From contig NZ_JBBEXD010000005.1 in assembly GCF_037782385.1 (NCBI RefSeq), forward strand, positions 1-64,000: 64,000 nucleotides of DNA, read 5' to 3'. Of this stretch, positions 15,001-20,251 are shown piece after piece (within the stretch, counting starts at the first letter, position 1; every line of letters starts with the position of its first letter). This DNA comes from Ascidiimonas meishanensis (lineage in GTDB: Bacteria; Bacteroidota; Bacteroidia; Flavobacteriales; Flavobacteriaceae). The translations under genes were made by a program, and so were the position numbers. A model generated the notes under the pieces. That model was given only the letters and a program-made list of their open reading frames with translations, was not told the origin of the DNA and searched no databases.

Positions 15001-15274
15001 TAGGATCACCATCAATATCTATGTATTCTACATTAAAACTGTTATTGTTGGAGGTACCGTTGTAAGGATTATTAGCCTGAGATGGATTATTAACATTGGC
15101 TCTGTTAATAATACCATTAGCTAAGAAAGTTACATCTCCTTTAATGTTAGTTTCAAAACGCTTTTCAAAACCTGGGGGTACAGGTGTTTGTGCGTATACA
15201 GCACTAAAGCCTACTATAAAAAAGTAGGCAGTAATGAGTAAGTTTTTGGGGCTAAGTAGGTTTGTTTTCATCAT
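32..15274 (-). CDS. Giant SprB-repeat surface adhesin with type IX sorting domain
   Basis: Predicted cell-surface adhesin of 5080 aa. A signal peptide covers about residues 1-29, followed by an N-terminal domain to about 405 and a DUF11-like segment (about 405-545, EIALAKTVEDGAG). Ig/PKD-like units follow, then dozens of SprB repeats of 70-85 aa, each with a conserved Cys, GG.APY.YS, FTGL.AGTYTV.V and D..GC core. Residues about 4995-5080 (IFIPNFFTPDGDGNNDTW onward, ending in LYR) match the gliding-motility-associated type B C-terminal domain used for type IX secretion. SprB of Flavobacterium johnsoniae is the known family example; a role in gliding or attachment here is inference. The start overlaps the stop of the PorP/SprF-like gene by 4 bp (ATGA), so translation is probably coupled. 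The gene contains a 1725-bp near-identical tandem duplication, so assembly length should be treated with care. Confidence 0.93.
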   Translation of the reverse strand: MMKTNLLSPKNLLITAYFFIVGFSAVYAQTPVPPGFEKRFETNIKGDVTFLANGIINRANVNNPSQANNPYNGTSNNNSFNVEYIDIDGDPTTFSSSSSTLNLPDADCTNVRYAALYWSAVYPFDRGAPDGTPGQTGSALQYIGDGNGRSEEFTTVKFKVPGGVYENVTADIVRFDGFNAADPPNSFKDSPYVCVADVTSLISPLPNANGEYFVADMRAARGRRLGGSAAGWVLVVVYENPTLPGKYITTFDGYNGVQGRDNNGDPNARVDIDVNGFTTIPVGPVRNRLGVAALEGDLGIRNDELRIKAAGKPASGGPSNDGFIRLSNAANPGNNFFNSNITIDGVDVATRNINSDNTLGFDADIFNMDNPANSVIGNGETAATLRLITNGDGYGAFLATFAIEVIEPEIALAKTVEDGAGNDISGAGITLGQEIVYVLKFQNRGNDDGTNYRIRDVLPVNVNFPPNGTIQAGDIILPAPLSPTEQITYTYDAATSTIEFDIPDGYVEIGDPEYEIRFKVRVVNSCNELRDACSNIVQNQAFQYYQGVINDNEISDDPSFAGFDNCDFGIPGSTNFLTDLGDCDFTRDEVLCGTSVVLTAGEGFLNYQWRDSGGNILQDGPSNTLTVTQVGTYTVTKTAPAPCLSFDETINVILFGNTATNPVIPFADEVVTCPNDGDDLPKIFLCGGTDTRFLDTDITDSDDITWQRLDESSCPAVGIDNCANKNQTCTWVDIKTGNDFNVNDAGQYRIVINYQNGCFNRFYFNVSQNLLTPDAIVQDIVCNTPGSITVTNVPTDYEYSLDIAGPYQDSPVFNIATAGTYTIYIRQKNVAGNICIFTLPDVDVRARDFNVDLIPEPVFCLGQLGSVRVQMNDVEPQYYFEIAQGGTTLDTFGPSNDNDYTFDNLNPGTYTVTATTDDGCSFTGDVTIENFSDLSLTASVSQNITCREGNIQMNASGGQTPYNYAIWSYNGTDLYSDVTDIPASEFQTSVIFDISIGQEGTYEFVVVDRNNCFAISNPVTIIIEPDVTYTIDTNDISCAGLSDGSVIVTITNSQGYKVDFDLLDNGGNVIASNETGTFTGLVAGDYQVVINQQKGNQECSFPFDVTINDVSPILGEAEVTQFYTCNTPDGIVSIVSGSVSGGTPAYQYSIDGINFGGATSFSGLLPGDYSIFIRDANGCVLQTNTVNIPVNSEPTDLTFTVPQVSCDNGKAVDVIAVATGGVAPLTYEITAPAAAITSNNDGNFAGLLPNTYTFVVTDANGCSYTENLTINDITEIDVVGSLVNNITCLGDTDGELLFTVNSPNTFDYNVTGPTNFSGTLASGNNVPLTGLGAGTYTIVVTDTVTNCTDTDSITINGPPAALDFTFNVIDVTCTNDGSVIINATGGWGGYSYQLTLPDTSVLGFQANNTFTGLTTAGTYTITVRDTNGCEVQKTFELTSAVAPILDVTANDICFDPTVGLTLTATVTSGGTAPFQYRLNGGAFQTSNTFTGLAPGSYTVEVTDSKNCTATASITVNPALTASAVLTKDLDCSPSPDAVMDITAANGYPGYTYEVSFNGGAFASIPGSTHTVSNAGDYTFRVTDTQGCVVSTNVITVNPADLPVATAAVTNEVSCDSGADGEVTITIDASIGTPPYLISFDGGPFTAQTVYAGLTAQTYNYTVRDSKLCEQTFAITLNPANPITATAIIDTEYTCLSDGAITIQGGTASGGTGTFEYSIDGVNFQGSPLFSGLTDGTYTITVRDIPNGCTFVTNPVTLDPLNEPTNLNFTASPVQCPALTTDVTVSVVDGNAPFTFEIIAPAPVNNANNDTFTGLAPGTYTFLVTDAKGCTIQEDFTIDDITPITVTAQIVNDEVCFGANDGSLSFTVGNFTGTYNYQVLNAATTVVASGTSSNTTETVTGLAPDDYTVVVTDNAYPFCTDTANVVTIAGPTAALDFTTSLSPLTCIDDAVLTVNATDGWGGYTYQLDNTATAGIDVTYSNNNIFAGLTAGTYDIFVQDARGCVETQSLTINPPVLPTVTIAADTFCYDTTTGVTITATAASGNTPYEYSLNGGAFQTSNTFTGLAPGAYTVEVRDDFGCTATSNTIVINDALTASAVLTKDLDCSPSPDAVMDITAANGYPGYTYEVSFNGGAFASIPGSTHTVSNAGDYTFRVTDTQGCQFVTNTVTVAPITNPDITSVIQTQNILCNGDSNAAIDITIDPNFGTPPFVINVLNTTSGTDFGTQTSGLTAGDYTITITDSKQCTDTATITISQPNPISFDISTVDISCNNPGGTSFGEIIVENVAGGTAEYVYTVTNNLGYIDSYTTTSGGEDHSFQILTFGVYEVDVVDANGCSLKRQNIVIASPPDDLIIDVSTSTANCAVGATAIVQVNSTSTSGNPISTGPFFFAIFQNPMPLFPDPVYQPADNPGVDPYTSTFTGLIPGITYTFVVYDSVTDCYYFEQADTPLDTPSSLTSTIDDTNNVSCTGNADGNVSFTIDNYDAGATQVNYEIYNAQTNTPTGQTGSIAVNPPTGPISEIDFGALAPGLYFILFTEVGGAFTGCTVGSDEFTITQSSNLLVPTVTLIKNDNCNVNAGEISAIGQFGTAPYEFQLTVLGDPAPDATTWAGSTASVFNIEGGDYVVYVKDANDCIQSAGINVPTDPSPEITLAVTDQCTATEGGYSITVNRTVDGIAPYSYSIDGGAFQANNAATFNLTNLSSGTHTVTIQDANGCGETQTIDIYPPLDVQGSITAEVFCNPANAGEITLTASGGSGNYQYRITAPAVGAFQAANVFGGLADGTYTLEVEDTTTNCTDTVVITLEAPAPVDFSLAKADVSCFGGADGTITVTLNATDDPPFLYSLDGGTTTQTDPVFTGLIAGTYNVTVISAKGCEDTQTIVIDQPADLTATATSTIFTCDPSDNSQNDAQITVTPAGGTAPYLFSIDGVNFVDNGGVFAVSADATYTITVRDANGCTFPVSETVAPIQRIAIDNSNQVQAIDCTQPEIIDLIVSGGSGDYSYTQLPSGTPQASNQFTLTTPGTYSFRVDDNITGCFDTITYEIVPFDLISVSASLSQDVTCFGGSDGELSLTTADYTGTYDYFVLDSGGATVTSGNGNSPETITIAGLPVDTYTIRVVETQVPFCQETTNVVTISSPDAPVAVTAAATLANCNVGAIITATATGGNGTYEYSIVPQGDPIGVFTTDNFLEVNPATYPATYTVHVRDAAANICTAQVDITVDIDPEPTVSVPAFAADQCTSDGTAYTFTATGTGVAPLQYSVDGVGFQNSPTFTVSAPGTYTVTVRDANGCTDTDTIIIYPPLDLQGSITAEVFCNPANAGEITLTASGGSGNYQYRITAPAVGAFQAANVFGGLADGTYTLEVEDTTTNCTDTVVITLEAPAPVDFSLAKADVSCFGGADGTITVTLNATDDPPFLYSLDGGTTTQTDPVFTGLIAGTYNVTVISAKGCEDTQTIVIDQPADLTATATSTIFTCDPSDNSQNDAQITVTPAGGTAPYLFSIDGVNFVDNGGVFAVSADATYTITVRDANGCTFPVSETVAPIQRIAIDNSNQVQAIDCTQPEIIDLIVSGGSGDYSYTQLPSGTPQASNQFTLTTPGTYSFRVDDNITGCFDTITYEIVPFDLISVSASLSQDVTCFGGSDGELSLTTADYTGTYDYFVLDSGGATVTSGNGNSPETITIAGLPVDTYTIRVVETQVPFCQETTNVVTISSPDAPVAVTAAATLANCNVGAIITATATGGNGTYEYSIVPQGDPIGVFTTDNFLEVNPATYPATYTVHVRDAAANICTAQVDITVDIDPEPTVSVPAFAADQCTSDGTAYTFTATGTGVAPLQYSVDGVGFQNSPTFTVSAPGTYTVTVRDANGCTDTDTIIIYPPIDFSVDVDAQPSCLNNDGSITATGSGGSGNPASYQYTLLDGGGATVATGTGASFTFTNLNGGVNYTVVFEDISVGAPACTTNDVITLEIATPVTLLPTEKTDITCNGDANGSITINLEPDPANDNPPYTFTIDNGVDPAITQTTNVFTGLNAGTYTITVTSNRNCIGTDTITINEPLALDVAVTDVVDFSCDPNNAVQTASIEITITSGTGTAPYTYSVNGSGFIPTGGDVFVYTVTTAGTYDFVVRDDNGCTFILPTQTIDPLPVMTAVDVMRNPTAANAGAISCDNPEEVIVTVTGGSGDYTFDILPVGGPAGTDVQDTPSGDVDAIYQLATPGTYVFRVFDDVTGCYIDSAPYTVAPFDEIIAIATAITPITCFGDTDGEITLEIQNYTGGYNYIVFDDGGNNVGSGSAVTTTQNPITIGSLPSGNLYVAVEALDAPFCDENSNVVTIASPDRPLDAVLTATANVTCTNDQGAILVVGDGGWPLYDIVLLNTTTTQSYNATDVASFEFTGLSAGSYTATITDDRGCVITRNIDLTQPPFITATAAQIGMIICEGEVTASIEATANGGRPSVEAGQPYRYILNYLDGSGNIVSSTAAQLSNLFTGLGAGSYSVTVIDGWDCDATSNEVDIIEPTEVFASLAQETAPTCLTDGSITLTATGGVGPYSYGTDGVNFTGSFASSITLPAPVGTYRYYVRDANMCISELSNQVTIDPIPELEIIEELVVDVNCNGETTGLIQVKASGGLGNYVFTLYQSSDLITPFRPGQAEDIFSGLPAGGYRVVVDSNDCTDFVDVLINEGMPLTARQPLINNPLCTDDFGSITIELEGGTGQYQFAISPNLNEFQDENTFDELPPGMYTIIAQDTQGCRPFVFEREIIAPDPLVGAVQDSASEACVGDLDAFIEVNITGGTAPYSTKIVSNNPNLVDMPFELNRVRYDGLEGGYTYVVLIEDANGCESQVVVELPEGVVINPQAALETFCEENIPTTNVDVTVNPDVANDVIYFLDGDTTGQLDGRFENLTPGDHTVVIQHANGCQDSVTFNVPAIPALGILANEGAINEIVADASGGLPPYEYYFNDVFNGNDNTFTVNQTGTYTVRVVDANGCEAETEIFIEFIDIFIPNFFTPDGDGNNDTWSPKNTESFPDIITRIYDRYGRLIAELRQGESWLGTYDGSELPTGDYWYVVKLNADFDGREFVGNFTLYR
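3657..5381. repeat. 1725-bp tandem duplication, copy 1 (inside adhesin gene)
   Basis: This block repeats directly at 5382-7106 with an offset of exactly 1725 bp (575 codons), so the frame is kept. In the protein it is about residues 3298-3872. The lines I compared are identical apart from a few changes at the end of the unit, including one synonymous Ala codon change (GCA versus GCT) near 5310/7050. Confidence 0.95.
5382..7106. repeat. 1725-bp tandem duplication, copy 2 (inside adhesin gene)
   Basis: Second copy of the block at 3657-5381; it is 5' with respect to the gene and encodes about residues 2723-3297. Each copy holds about seven SprB-type units. Outside the boundaries the two flanks diverge at once, which marks a discrete duplication rather than general repeat similarity. 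Confidence 0.95.
8795..9000. repeat. 205-bp near-identical repeat in adhesin, copy 1
   Basis: Identical to 10514-10719 except for at least one base. It encodes one SprB unit containing the stretch TKDLDCSPSPDAVMDITAAN. The offset of 1719 bp (573 codons) is close to the 1725-bp tandem period, pointing to an older higher-order module of about 574 residues. Confidence 0.9.
10514..10719. repeat. 205-bp near-identical repeat in adhesin, copy 2
   Basis: Partner of 8795-9000 at an offset of 1719 bp. The surrounding units are related but clearly diverged, so this segment is either unusually conserved or was recently homogenised by gene conversion. Confidence 0.9.
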
Positions 15275-17655
15275 AAGACGTAATTAATATTCACTCGCAT
15301 GATCCAGATATCATCGTAGTACGAATTGTCTAGATTGGAGTAGTACGAGGCAAGTGCACTATTCCAGCTGTCATGCTTTTTGAGATAAACGTATCTGTAA
15401 TTATTTTCGGGGTTAATAAAATAATCTGCTTCTATGCCTTTCTTTTTAAGATTGGCAATAAAACGGTCAGCATTAGACGGAACGGAAAATACATTAGCAA
15501 TAATATAGTATCCGTCTTCCTCCGAAGCTATACTAACAATGGCTCCTTTTTTTGCTGTTTTTCTTTTTTTACTCGTATTCTTAGAATACAATTGTCTTAT
15601 TTCTTCTTCTGTTTTACTATCTACATCTAAAAGTTCGGTATTAGTGTTTTGGGTAACCGATGTGTCATTTGAAACGGAAGTTTTTATTCTGTTACTTTTT
15701 TCTTTGTTGTCTTTTGTATTTGAAATATTTACTACCGGGTTTTTATTGGTATTTACCGGTGTATTTACACGTTTAGTTGTTTCATTTTTATTAGATTTTT
15801 CTAAGGTATTTTCATCTAATGATTTGGTATCCTCCTCACTACTAGCAACCTGAGAATTTGCGACTTTTACAGGCGATGTAATACGTGTAGTTTTAATATT
15901 GTCTTTTTCAGTATCGCTTATAATAGTTACTTTGGGATCCTTATATTCTGGTGTTGTACGGAGTCTTTTTTGAGCACTTTCTGGAGTTTTCTTAACAGGA
16001 GTGTTGATCTCTTTTTTTGAATTTTCTGCTAGCATAGTTCCATCATAATCATTCTCTACACTCATAATCCAGATATCCTCTTGATAAGAATTATTTAAGT
16101 TAGATTTATAGGCATCCATTGCTTCCTGCCAGGTATCATAACGTTCTAAATAAACGTAATCTAAATTATTTTCTGAATTTTTAAAATACGAAGCATCTAA
16201 ACCGCGTGCCCCAAGATTTTCTACAAATTTATTGCGATAAAAGCGTCCTTTTTTAGTTTCGCTATAAACATTTGCTATAATGTAATATCCACCTTTAACA
16301 CCAGTTAGATTTTTTACAGACTGTTGTCTTATTTTATTTGCCTTAGCGGCTTTCACAAAATCACTATTTTCTTTACTATACGCAGTTTTCCCCTTAGCGG
16401 TTTTAGAATTAGTAGTTTTTCTGTTTGCATTTCCTGTTCTTTTGGAATCTATTTTAGAGGCAACTGTAGTGTTATCTTGTACAGGATTGTCCTTCATTGA
16501 CTTCATAAGGTGGTAAAACCTTTTTTCAATATCTTCTGTAACAGCGCGCTCCATAGAGTCTTGTTTGATAATCAATTCTGCCAATACCTGATTATTTTCT
16601 GCTAAATTTTTTCTGATGCGTGCCAATTCTTCATCTTTGTCTGAAATAACAGAATCTTTATCTTTAAGCTTTTCTTCAAGTTCTGCTAAGACTTCTTGAT
16701 CTTCTTCGTCCAGCATAACGCGATCTTCGGTAAGGTTGGGTTGAAAAGAATAAGCAAAAGTAATTTCATGAGTAGGCCCTAAATTTTCGGTCTGACTGTT
16801 AAGTCCTTTTTCAATGGTATAACCTAAAGAAAGTCTTTTAGTAAGATTAAAACCAATACCTGCAGATGCGCCATAATAATCGTCATATCCACCTTGAATC
16901 CACCCTAATTTGGGTAAATCTGCAATAATGCTTCCAGACAAGTTTACATCACGTTCCCCTTGTTTACGCACTCTTGATAAGAATGACAGTTTCCCATCAG
17001 TAAGTATCCCGGTGGGTTTTTTGAATTTGCGGGTGTACATTAAATGACCGCTGAAGGTTTTTTCAGAAAAGGAGGTTAAAGATTCACTTGTTCTCAAATT
17101 ATAATCTACTAGGTTTTCTGCATATACACCAAAGTCAAAACTCCCAAAAGAGAGATTAAAACCAGGTTGAAATGACAGGAAAGAGCCATTATTGAGTCCA
17201 AGAAGTACAGGATCTACCTCGCCAGAGATAATTTGATCACTATCTAGGCCACTGCTAAAATAAGATAGGTTAAAACCAAAGGTAAGGTTCATCTTTTCAT
17301 TAAGACGAACACCGTAAGCGTAGTTGGCCAAAATACCAAAATTACTAATGACGCCTAATTTTTGCTGGTAAAGACCTAATCCAAAACCGGTACGGTCACC
17401 AATACGGCCTGAATAACTTGCGAAATAAATCTCAGGGGAGTCTTCAAATTGAACCCATTGATTTCTATGGTAAAGATTTACGTAAGAGTTGTCTTCTCTT
17501 ACGCTAGAAAAGGTAGGATTAATTAAAAACCTGTTAAATTTTAAAAGGTTTTGTGAGGGTACCTCAAATGAGATAAATGGTTCTTCTTCCTGACCTTTCA
17601 TACTTAACGCCGAAAGGACCACCATAAGAAATACTGCTATTTTTTGTTTCATCAC
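15271..17655 (-). CDS. PorP/SprF-like outer-membrane protein with two C-terminal SPOR-like domains
   Basis: 794 aa. A signal peptide (residues 1-20) precedes a beta-barrel-like region (about 20-310) with the PorP/SprF signature start (FNRFLINPTFSS) and repeated G-rich amphipathic strands. A predicted coiled coil (about 313-388, LDEEDQEVLAELEEKLKDK) follows, then two similar 80-residue modules at about 455-532 and 713-794, each starting GYYIIANVYS or GYYIIANVFS and ending DIWIM.V. These modules resemble SPOR-type peptidoglycan-binding folds. PorP/SprF proteins are normally about 300-350 aa; in F. johnsoniae SprF is needed for SprB export. Placement directly upstream of the adhesin suggests it is the dedicated partner. 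The SPOR assignment is by pattern only; anchoring to the cell wall is inference. Confidence 0.85.
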   Translation of the reverse strand: MMKQKIAVFLMVVLSALSMKGQEEEPFISFEVPSQNLLKFNRFLINPTFSSVREDNSYVNLYHRNQWVQFEDSPEIYFASYSGRIGDRTGFGLGLYQQKLGVISNFGILANYAYGVRLNEKMNLTFGFNLSYFSSGLDSDQIISGEVDPVLLGLNNGSFLSFQPGFNLSFGSFDFGVYAENLVDYNLRTSESLTSFSEKTFSGHLMYTRKFKKPTGILTDGKLSFLSRVRKQGERDVNLSGSIIADLPKLGWIQGGYDDYYGASAGIGFNLTKRLSLGYTIEKGLNSQTENLGPTHEITFAYSFQPNLTEDRVMLDEEDQEVLAELEEKLKDKDSVISDKDEELARIRKNLAENNQVLAELIIKQDSMERAVTEDIEKRFYHLMKSMKDNPVQDNTTVASKIDSKRTGNANRKTTNSKTAKGKTAYSKENSDFVKAAKANKIRQQSVKNLTGVKGGYYIIANVYSETKKGRFYRNKFVENLGARGLDASYFKNSENNLDYVYLERYDTWQEAMDAYKSNLNNSYQEDIWIMSVENDYDGTMLAENSKKEINTPVKKTPESAQKRLRTTPEYKDPKVTIISDTEKDNIKTTRITSPVKVANSQVASSEEDTKSLDENTLEKSNKNETTKRVNTPVNTNKNPVVNISNTKDNKEKSNRIKTSVSNDTSVTQNTNTELLDVDSKTEEEIRQLYSKNTSKKRKTAKKGAIVSIASEEDGYYIIANVFSVPSNADRFIANLKKKGIEADYFINPENNYRYVYLKKHDSWNSALASYYSNLDNSYYDDIWIMRVNINYVL

Positions 17656-17656
17656 G

Positions 17657-19867
17657 CTAGCGTATTAAGGTTATAGTTCCTTGTTTAAGAATTTCTTTCC
17701 CACGCACAATTTTGTAATAGAATACGGGTTTGTTAGCAGGATATGATAGGTTCGATTCGGGCCAATTGTTTTGGTATGCTACCGCGCGATAAACGCGTTC
17801 TCCAGTAGGACCATAGATAAATATTTCAACATCTTGTTTGAATGCGTAACTATTTGGAATTACCCATTGATCATTAATTCCATCGGAATTAGGGCTAATT
17901 ACATTAGGCACCACAAAACTGTCTTGAAAGACAACAGTAAATAGTTTGGTAATTTCACAGTCGCCTACAAAAGCACGCAGTATATATTGTCCTTCTTCTT
18001 GAAGAACAACGGTATCTGTGTTGGAAATCTCAACACTTTGCTCATTAAACCATCTGTAACTATCTGCACCAGATGCAGTGACGGTTCTTGAAAATCCTTC
18101 TACAATCACAATTCTTTCGTCTGCATTTACAGTAACTATAGACTCTTCAAAAGGGTTAATAACTATTTCGTTACTTCTTACGGCACATCCAAAAGCGGAA
18201 ACTTCTAGTAGATAGTTCCCTGTTAAATTAGTGGATAAAATAGGGGTAGTTTCACCTACCAGTAATTGATTATTTAAATACCATGCGTATGTATATTCTG
18301 TGTCTGTCACATCAGAAATTATAGTAATATTAGATGCACCGCTACAGGAAATAGTTCCGTCGCTGGTGATGTTAGGACTTATATTGGGTTGTAAATTTAT
18401 TTGAACAGCATTGGAAGTAGGGTTAAAAGCATCAAGAGTTGCTTCCAGTATGTAATTTCCGTTAAGGCTTGCGTTTGCAATGCTAAGGGTATTATTGGTT
18501 TCACCAGCGATTAATTGACCGTCTTTAAACCATTGGTAAGAAAAACGATTCATCATTTGTGCGCGTACATTAACAGTGTTGTTGTCACTGGTAACGGCTT
18601 GTATATCGGAAATGCTAATGCTTGCAGTAGAATTAGAACAATCTGCATAAGGAGCATCTGCTGCAATAAAAATATTAATATTTTGAGGTAAGGCTACGGT
18701 AATGGAATTGGACTCCATAGAAGCCGTACAACCTCCAGAACCGGGTACAACGGTAGCATAGTATAATCCAGAAGATGTAATGTTTAGGCTATTGGAAGTC
18801 TCCCCACTAATGGGATTACCATCTTTAAACCATTGATAGGATGGTGACGGCGCTGAAGTAGTAACAGTAAGGCTTACAGTATCACCTGGTAAAAGTAAAA
18901 CGGTGTTTGGACTGCTAATAGATACGTTCATGTTGGGGGCCGAAACATTCACGGGATCTGAAGATTTTGAGCAGCCTCCGGGATTTTCAATTTCAACCCT
19001 GTAAATTCCTTCTGGGTCTGTGGTACTTAATGTAAATCTTGGTTCATAGCCAGGGGTATTAGCAAGTGTTCCATCTTTATACCATCTATAAATATAATCG
19101 GTTTCGTCAATATTTGCTTCTAGTTCAAATGAGTTTCCCGGGCATACTTCAACGTTGGTGGGGCCATTGATTGAAACAGTTCCTAAATCGTCTACTATAA
19201 TTTCAACTTGATTAGAACTGGTTCCACTGGAGCAAAAATCTCCATAGTCAATTTCTGCATAATAGAACCCTATTCCTGTAACTTGTAAGGTAGCGCTATT
19301 TTCTCCTGGTAAGGGAGTAATATTACCATTTCTATACCATCTGTAAGAAGGTTCATCAGGAAAGTTTAGCACACGTAAGGTAAAAGGTTCACCATCACAA
19401 ACAAAAAATTGTCCAAAAAGTGCATTTCCATCTTGATCTCCTAATTGAAGACTTTGCCTAACGTTCATGTAATAGGCTGGAAAAGAATCCGATTCTGGAC
19501 TTGTTCTCGCTGGGCTGGTGCTGCGAACACGAACTTTATAATTATCTCCTCGGGTATTAGTTGGAAATGAGAAATTGAAATCAAATTGGAATGTAGTATT
19601 TTTATCTGAGTAGGACACGAGTTGAGTTGGAGCAGAAAAGTTTCCATTACCATCTGATAATTCAAGAATAAAAACATTATCGGAATTTACTAATGGAACG
19701 GTCCATTCAAATTCTACATTATAAGTGTTGAAAGTGCTGGATGCACAAGGTGCAGAGAATAGCGACACTGGTTTTTGCAAGTTTTGCGACTGTGAAGGGC
19801 AAACAACAAATATAACCAATGCGCATAGCATGATAATTACAATATGAAAGCGATTGCGCTTTTTCAT
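17657..19867 (-). CDS. Ig-like surface protein with gliding-type C-terminal sorting domain
   Basis: 736 aa, first gene of the three-gene minus-strand operon and 1 bp upstream of the PorP/SprF-like gene. An N-terminal signal peptide (residues 1-28, hydrophobic IIMLCALVIFVVC) is followed by a fibronectin/Ig-like opening domain. About six Ig-like units follow, with the recurring pattern YRWYKDG or YQWFKDG.....G.Y.....GC. Residues about 649-736 (VVPNVISPNSDGINDQW to TLIR) form the gliding-associated type B sorting domain, so export by the type IX system is expected. Function beyond surface display is not visible. Homologous small Ig proteins beside SprB/SprF pairs may be accessory adhesins; this is inference. 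Confidence 0.87.
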   Translation of the reverse strand: MKKRNRFHIVIIMLCALVIFVVCPSQSQNLQKPVSLFSAPCASSTFNTYNVEFEWTVPLVNSDNVFILELSDGNGNFSAPTQLVSYSDKNTTFQFDFNFSFPTNTRGDNYKVRVRSTSPARTSPESDSFPAYYMNVRQSLQLGDQDGNALFGQFFVCDGEPFTLRVLNFPDEPSYRWYRNGNITPLPGENSATLQVTGIGFYYAEIDYGDFCSSGTSSNQVEIIVDDLGTVSINGPTNVEVCPGNSFELEANIDETDYIYRWYKDGTLANTPGYEPRFTLSTTDPEGIYRVEIENPGGCSKSSDPVNVSAPNMNVSISSPNTVLLLPGDTVSLTVTTSAPSPSYQWFKDGNPISGETSNSLNITSSGLYYATVVPGSGGCTASMESNSITVALPQNINIFIAADAPYADCSNSTASISISDIQAVTSDNNTVNVRAQMMNRFSYQWFKDGQLIAGETNNTLSIANASLNGNYILEATLDAFNPTSNAVQINLQPNISPNITSDGTISCSGASNITIISDVTDTEYTYAWYLNNQLLVGETTPILSTNLTGNYLLEVSAFGCAVRSNEIVINPFEESIVTVNADERIVIVEGFSRTVTASGADSYRWFNEQSVEISNTDTVVLQEEGQYILRAFVGDCEITKLFTVVFQDSFVVPNVISPNSDGINDQWVIPNSYAFKQDVEIFIYGPTGERVYRAVAYQNNWPESNLSYPANKPVFYYKIVRGKEILKQGTITLIR

Positions 19868-20218
19868 ATATTAAGTAGGTTAATAAAATTTAGATTTGGG
19901 CATCTAAAACAACAAATTTAAAATGATTTACTTTAAAATACTAGATCAAATACACAAAACCTCGTTTAATTGTCAACATCTGCGTAAAAAACAAATCATT
20001 TTTCTCAACACACCTCTTTTTTTATTAACAATTTTTATTTATCCGTTGGCATACAAACAGTTATATTGTTAATATCCTTGTGGTGTTGCAGATAATTAAC
20101 GGTACTAAAATATAAATATTGTATGACATATTCGTTTTTTTCTTTACTTATTAACAATTGTTAATAACATATTAAAGCTTAAATTACCTATTCTAAGCGC
20201 TTTAGGGTACATTCTTTT
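19868..20218. other. Divergent intergenic region
   Basis: AT-rich 351-bp gap between the surface-protein operon and glnS. It holds a candidate minus-7 box for each side (19913-19920 minus strand, and 20222-20229 plus strand just beyond the gap). I see no coding sequence and no RNA gene here. Confidence 0.6.
19913..19920 (-). promoter_or_regulatory. Candidate minus-7 box of the surface-protein operon
   Basis: On the minus strand this reads TAAATTTG, matching the Bacteroidota TAnnTTTG box. Transcription would start about 40 nt before the ATG at 19867. No clear minus-33 element was assigned. Confidence 0.5.
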
Positions 20219-20221
20219 ATG

Positions 20222-20229
20222 TATTTTTG
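20222..20229 (+). promoter_or_regulatory. Candidate minus-7 box of glnS
   Basis: TATTTTTG lies 22 bp before the ATG at 20252. Because the box falls inside the longest open frame (from 20219), it argues for the internal start at 20252. Confidence 0.6.
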
Positions 20230-20251
20230 CCGTTCATTAGTTTTAAAGGAT

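Noticed and set aside
15373..15853. Plus-strand frames opposite the SPOR-like region
   Set aside because: Shadow frames of Lys/Asn-rich codons on the other strand.
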